Under the pieces are notes generated by a model. It was not told the origin of the DNA and did not search any database. It worked only from the letters and a program-made list of their open reading frames with translations. A stretch of 8,858 bases of DNA, from assembly GCA_029256565.1 (NCBI GenBank), contig JAQSXQ010000138.1:1-8858 (forward strand). Direction: 5' to 3'. Every line of letters begins with the position of its first letter. Position 1 is the stretch's first letter. A program made the translations under genes and the position numbers. Source of the DNA: Mycobacterium sp. Its GTDB lineage: Bacteria; Actinomycetota; Actinomycetes; Mycobacteriales; Mycobacteriaceae. This document shows positions 6,050-8,858 of the stretch, one piece after another.

Positions 6050-7071
6050 GTGCCGGAAGCGCGAACCAGCGGCCGCCCCGTCGACCTCCTCTTCGATGCC
6101 CGCCACGTGCATCAGAGCGGCATCGGTACCTACATCCGCACCCATCTCCCGTATCTCGAGGACTCCGCGGCTCGCCACGGTCTGTGCCTGGCCGTCCTGG
6201 CCGGTCGAGACTCCCTGCCCGAACTGCGCCCGGGCACCGATGTCGTCGTCGCGTCGGATCCAGCCGCGCCCATGTACTCCGCGGCAGAACAATCGGTGTG
6301 GCGGCACGCGTTCGACCAAATCCGACCGCGGGCGGTGTGGCTGCCGCACTACCCGTACCCGGCGGCACGACTGCTGCCCCGCAACCGCCGGATGTCGATC
6401 TACGTCACCGTGCACGACACGCCGTGCGCAGCATCGCGTCGTCCGCGCGGGTGCAGGTGGCACCGATCCCGGTCGACGAGGTGTGGCTGACGCCCGCCGA
6501 CCCGAGCCTGTCCCCGGTCGACGGCCGGTACCTGCTCTACGTCGGAAACACGAAGCGGTACAAGAACCTTCCGCTGCTGCTCGAGGCGTTCTCCGATGTG
6601 GCAGGAACCGTTCCGCACAAACTCGTCATCGCCGGGGGAGGCGCCACGGTGCGGACCATGGACGAACGGGTCCGCCGACTCGCCGAGGACCACGGCGACC
6701 GGGTGGTGCTGATCGGGCAGGTCGAGTTCGCGGTGCTGCGGGCACTGGTCGCAGCGGCGGAACTGTTGGTGATGCCGTCCCTGCACGAAGGCGCAGGACT
6801 GCCTCCGCTGGAGGCCATGGCATGCGGTACGGCCGTGCTGTCGTCGGACATCCCGGTGCTCCGCGAGACGTGCGGCGACGGCGCCGACTACTTCGACCCG
6901 CACGACCGCGAGGGCCTTGCCAAGCTGATGCGCCGATACTGCGAGGACGACGTGGCGCGTGCCGAACTCGCGGTGCGGGGACGCTCTCACGTCACCACGC
7001 GGCAGCAGCGGATCGATCCCGCCCTCGCCGCCGACTCGATCTGCCGGGAACTGGCCTCGAGCACGCGGTGA
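6050..7071 (+). pseudogene. Family 4 glycosyltransferase, broken by frame change and internal deletion
   Basis: The N-terminal half is in frame 2 from GTG 6050: D-L-L-F-D-A-R-H-V-H-Q-S-G-I-G-T-Y (12-28) is the usual GT-B start with its glycine-rich donor/acceptor loop, and V-T-V-H-D-T (6404-6421) is the conserved His-Asp strand. From about 6418 the homology continues in frame 1: H-A-V-R-S-I-A-S, then Y-L-L-Y-V-G-N-T-K-R-Y-K-N-L, I-A-G-G-G, and the GT4 signature E-G-A-G-L-P-P-L-E (E-x7-E, 6787-6813), ending TGA 7069-7071. From V-H-D to L-Y-V-G there are about 42 codons, where GT4 enzymes usually have about 90. Some 40-55 residues of the inter-domain region therefore seem lost as well as the frame. 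Unshifted translation stops at 6490 (146 residues). The intact ancestor would have added a sugar from a nucleotide-sugar donor to the lipid-linked repeat unit. The beta-helix gene starts within its stop codon (GTGA). Confidence 0.82.
6411..6426 (+). other. Deletion/frameshift junction in the glycosyltransferase gene
   Basis: Frame 2 reads V-H-D-T here, and frame 1 reads H-A-V-R-S directly after. The bases CACGACAC hold CAC twice, which would suit a short-repeat deletion joining two originally distant CAC codons. Both frames are open across the site, so the exact breakpoint cannot be fixed. Confidence 0.5.
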
Positions 7072-8648
7072 GCACCACGAGGCGCAGGCTCCTGGCCGGC
7101 CTGCCCGCCGCAGTCGCCCTAACGCTCGTGGCGGGATGCCGGGGAGACGGCGGTTCGGTGGTCGACGTCAGGGCACACGGTGCCGTGGGCGACGGGATCG
7201 CCGACGACTCGCAGGCCGTCCGCGCGGCCGCCGCGGCCGTGCGGTCAGGCGGCACATTGTATTTCCCGGCGGGCACCTACCGGTTCGCGCAACGTCACCC
7301 ACCGGGCACCGCGGCCATCGTGATCTCCGGTGTCTCCGACGTCGCCGTCGTCTTCGAACCCGACGCGGAACTGTTCATGGACAACCTCGACCCGGACTTG
7401 GGCACCGGCACCAGCCACGGCCTCCTGGTCCGAGGGCCGGCATGGCGAATCACGTTGCGCAACGTCAACATTCGCTGGATATCGGGTGCCCGCAGATCCC
7501 TGGGAGACGGGATCAGGGTGATGGGTTGCCCTGCTCCCGGTACCGCCGCGCCGCATCCGTGGGCGAAGCCGAGGGCGCCCGTTGCCGGCGTGACGTTGAC
7601 GGACTGCGCCGTACGGTCGAGTCCCCAGGCAGGCGTCATCATGATGGGGGTGTCCGGTATCGCGGTCACCGGCCTCCGCGTCTCCGACAGCAAGGCCGAC
7701 GGTCTCCACTTCAACGCCTGCCGTCGGGCGAAGATCAACGGATACGACGCGCGCGACACCGGCGACGACGGACTGGCCCTCGTCACGTACTTCGCCGAGC
7801 GGTTCGCCATCGACGCAGCGGCGCAAACGTTTTCATTTCCCACGCTGACCGACTGGTCCAACGCCGACTTCGCCATCGCCAACGTCAGCGTCACCGGGGG
7901 CACCGCGAACGGCGTCCGCATCGCGGGCGCTCGGCGGGTCACCCTCGGCGCCCTCGCGGTCGCCGGGGTGCGCGCCGGATCCGCGGTCATGGTGGACTCC
8001 GCGGCACCGGGCACGGACGTGGGATGGAACTACGTGGCAAGCCGCGCGGTGCGTGTCGCCGACGTCACCGCAACCGACTGCGACACCGGCATCCACCTAC
8101 TGGCACGGCCCAGCGACACCGGCGACCCGCGCTTCACCGACTTCGACGTACACGTCGACGACGCAAAACTCGACGGGTGCACCAACTGGGCGGTGCGCGC
8201 GGAGACGTTGAGCGGACGCGAAGTCAGTGGCCTCGCGATCGACGACTGCAGCATCTCGTCGACGTCGACGACGGGCGGCAGCGGGGGCGTCGGAATCGAC
8301 GACGCACGCGGAATCACGTTCGGACGGATCGACATTCGACACGCGACGCCGGTCACCGTGTTCTCGGTGGGCAATGCCCGTGCGCTCGCCGTCGACGAGA
8401 TGACCGTCGTGATCGATCAGGCCGAGGAGCCCTCGGCCACTCCGGCGCCCTGCGTCGTCCTCGAGTCCAGTGCGGGCTTCATCGACGAGCTGCGCGTGCG
8501 CTGGCCTGCGGCGCCCGCTCGCTGGGTGCCCGTGCGGATCTCACCGGCCGACCACTGTGGCAGCGGCGATCTCCGCGACGCGCCCGTCGGCATCGGCAGT
8601 CTGGAAGTCACCCCGCCGGTGGTCGAGTCGCCGGTCGGGTGCTCCTAG
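7068..8648 (+). CDS. Tat-type lipoprotein with pectate-lyase-like right-handed beta-helix
   Basis: 526 residues from GTG 7068, overlapping the glycosyltransferase stop as GTGA. The N-terminus S-T-T-R-R-R-L-L-A-G is a twin-arginine motif, followed by a hydrophobic stretch and a lipobox L-V-A-G-C. It is therefore probably exported folded and lipid-anchored at Cys24. Residues about 31-75 (D-V-R-A-H-G-A-V-G-D-G-x-A-D-D, then G-G-T-L-Y-F-P-A-G-T-Y) match the N-terminal signature of the pectate_lyase_3 type beta-helix family. The rest is repeated short beta coils. A-D-G-L-H-F-N (210-216) and D-T-G-D-D-G-L-A-L-V-T-Y (230-241) are shared with the paralogue at 1-1423. The paired Asp residues could be catalytic or metal-binding, as in polygalacturonase-like enzymes (inference). 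It likely trims, modifies or holds the exported polysaccharide at the cell surface; activity and substrate are unknown. Expression may suffer from the broken upstream gene if translation is coupled. Confidence 0.9.
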   Translation: MSTTRRRLLAGLPAAVALTLVAGCRGDGGSVVDVRAHGAVGDGIADDSQAVRAAAAAVRSGGTLYFPAGTYRFAQRHPPGTAAIVISGVSDVAVVFEPDAELFMDNLDPDLGTGTSHGLLVRGPAWRITLRNVNIRWISGARRSLGDGIRVMGCPAPGTAAPHPWAKPRAPVAGVTLTDCAVRSSPQAGVIMMGVSGIAVTGLRVSDSKADGLHFNACRRAKINGYDARDTGDDGLALVTYFAERFAIDAAAQTFSFPTLTDWSNADFAIANVSVTGGTANGVRIAGARRVTLGALAVAGVRAGSAVMVDSAAPGTDVGWNYVASRAVRVADVTATDCDTGIHLLARPSDTGDPRFTDFDVHVDDAKLDGCTNWAVRAETLSGREVSGLAIDDCSISSTSTTGGSGGVGIDDARGITFGRIDIRHATPVTVFSVGNARALAVDEMTVVIDQAEEPSATPAPCVVLESSAGFIDELRVRWPAAPARWVPVRISPADHCGSGDLRDAPVGIGSLEVTPPVVESPVGCS

Positions 8649-8659
8649 CGGCTAGGCGC
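8641..8659. repeat. Small palindrome covering two convergent stop codons
   Basis: CCTAG-CGG-CTAGG (8644-8656) is a perfect 5-base inverted repeat with partial extension on both sides. It holds TAG of the beta-helix gene (8646-8648) and TAG of the opposing membrane gene (8654-8652). There is no T tract, so terminator function is doubtful. Confidence 0.3.
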
Positions 8660-8858
8660 GTTCCGACGGTTCTCGTGGTGGCCGGACCCTTGCCGCCAGG
8701 AGCGCACTGCCTGCCGTCAGCAACAGCAGGAAGACCACGATGCCGTAACTCAGGATCTGCACGCGCCACACCTCGAGGAAGCAATACGCCACCACGCCCG
8801 ACGATGCGGCGATCACCGGACTGAAGCTGAATATTCGGGCGAAGGCGTATCCGGCGAA
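8652..8858 (-). CDS. C-terminal end of a membrane protein, truncated by window edge
   Basis: The minus strand is open from the window end to TAG at 8654-8652, giving 68 residues without a start. Two hydrophobic segments are visible: V-I-A-A-S-S-G-V-V-A-Y-C-F-L around residues 15-28, and a longer one from I-L-S-Y-G through L-L-A-A-R at about 35-58. A short charged, Arg/Pro-rich tail (R-P-P-R-E-P-S-E-R-A) follows. This looks like the last helices and cytoplasmic tail of a polytopic membrane protein. In an EPS locus a Wzx flippase, a Wzy polymerase/ligase or a membrane acyltransferase are candidates, but nothing in this fragment decides. It converges on the beta-helix gene with only 3 bases between the stops. 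Confidence 0.6.
   Translation of the reverse strand, partial: FAGYAFARIFSFSPVIAASSGVVAYCFLEVWRVQILSYGIVVFLLLLTAGSALLAARVRPPREPSERA

Noticed and set aside
6048..8648. A very long open frame from ATG 6048 that runs through the glycosyltransferase region and into the second beta-helix gene, as if a fusion protein
   Set aside because: Before 7068 the translation is low-complexity Arg/Gly/Ala/Pro-rich sequence typical of an out-of-frame reading of GC-rich DNA. The Tat/lipoprotein signal at 7068 marks the true start, and the ATG is only 2 bases from the Shine-Dalgarno.

Overview
The window is GC-rich (roughly two thirds G+C by eye, not counted). Codons are strongly G/C-ended, some starts are GTG, and one protein begins with a Tat-type lipoprotein signal. 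This fits a high-GC actinobacterium; a mycolate-type genus such as Rhodococcus is a guess from general style only. The content is part of an exopolysaccharide (EPS) or cell-surface glycan locus.

Layout: positions 1-1423 (+) hold the 3' part of a secreted-type right-handed beta-helix (pectate-lyase-like) gene, broken by a frameshift near 600. It converges on a tight three-gene minus-strand operon, 5044 to 1450. In transcription order this encodes a polyprenyl-phosphate hexose-1-phosphate transferase (WbaP/WcaJ type), a short and highly diverged cis-prenyltransferase (UppS) homologue, and a UDP-galactopyranose-mutase-like/HemY-like flavoprotein. Upstream of the operon, on the same strand, is a GAF-domain gene (5925-5185) with its own intrinsic terminator, so the operon probably has its own promoter in 5045-5145. 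Divergent from the GAF gene, a plus-strand pair encodes a family 4 glycosyltransferase (6050-7071, broken by a frame change with an apparent internal deletion) and a second beta-helix protein (7068-8648). The latter is an intact Tat-type lipoprotein and a clear paralogue of the first beta-helix gene. The 3' end of a minus-strand membrane-protein gene closes the window (8858-8652).

How the genes may work together: the phosphotransferase would load the first sugar phosphate onto a polyprenyl-phosphate carrier. The UppS-like protein is coupled to it and may serve that carrier, though many of its catalytic positions are substituted. The flavoprotein may remodel a sugar or precursor, the glycosyltransferase would extend the repeat unit, and the two surface beta-helix proteins may cut, bind or modify the finished polymer. 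The GAF protein and a 25-bp imperfect palindrome beside its start are candidates for local regulation.

Three lesions stand out: two frame breaks and an apparent ATG-to-ATC start. Either the locus is decaying or phase-variable, or the sequence has local errors. No tRNA, rRNA, CRISPR array or insertion sequence was seen, and no gene-free stretch exceeds 300 bases.
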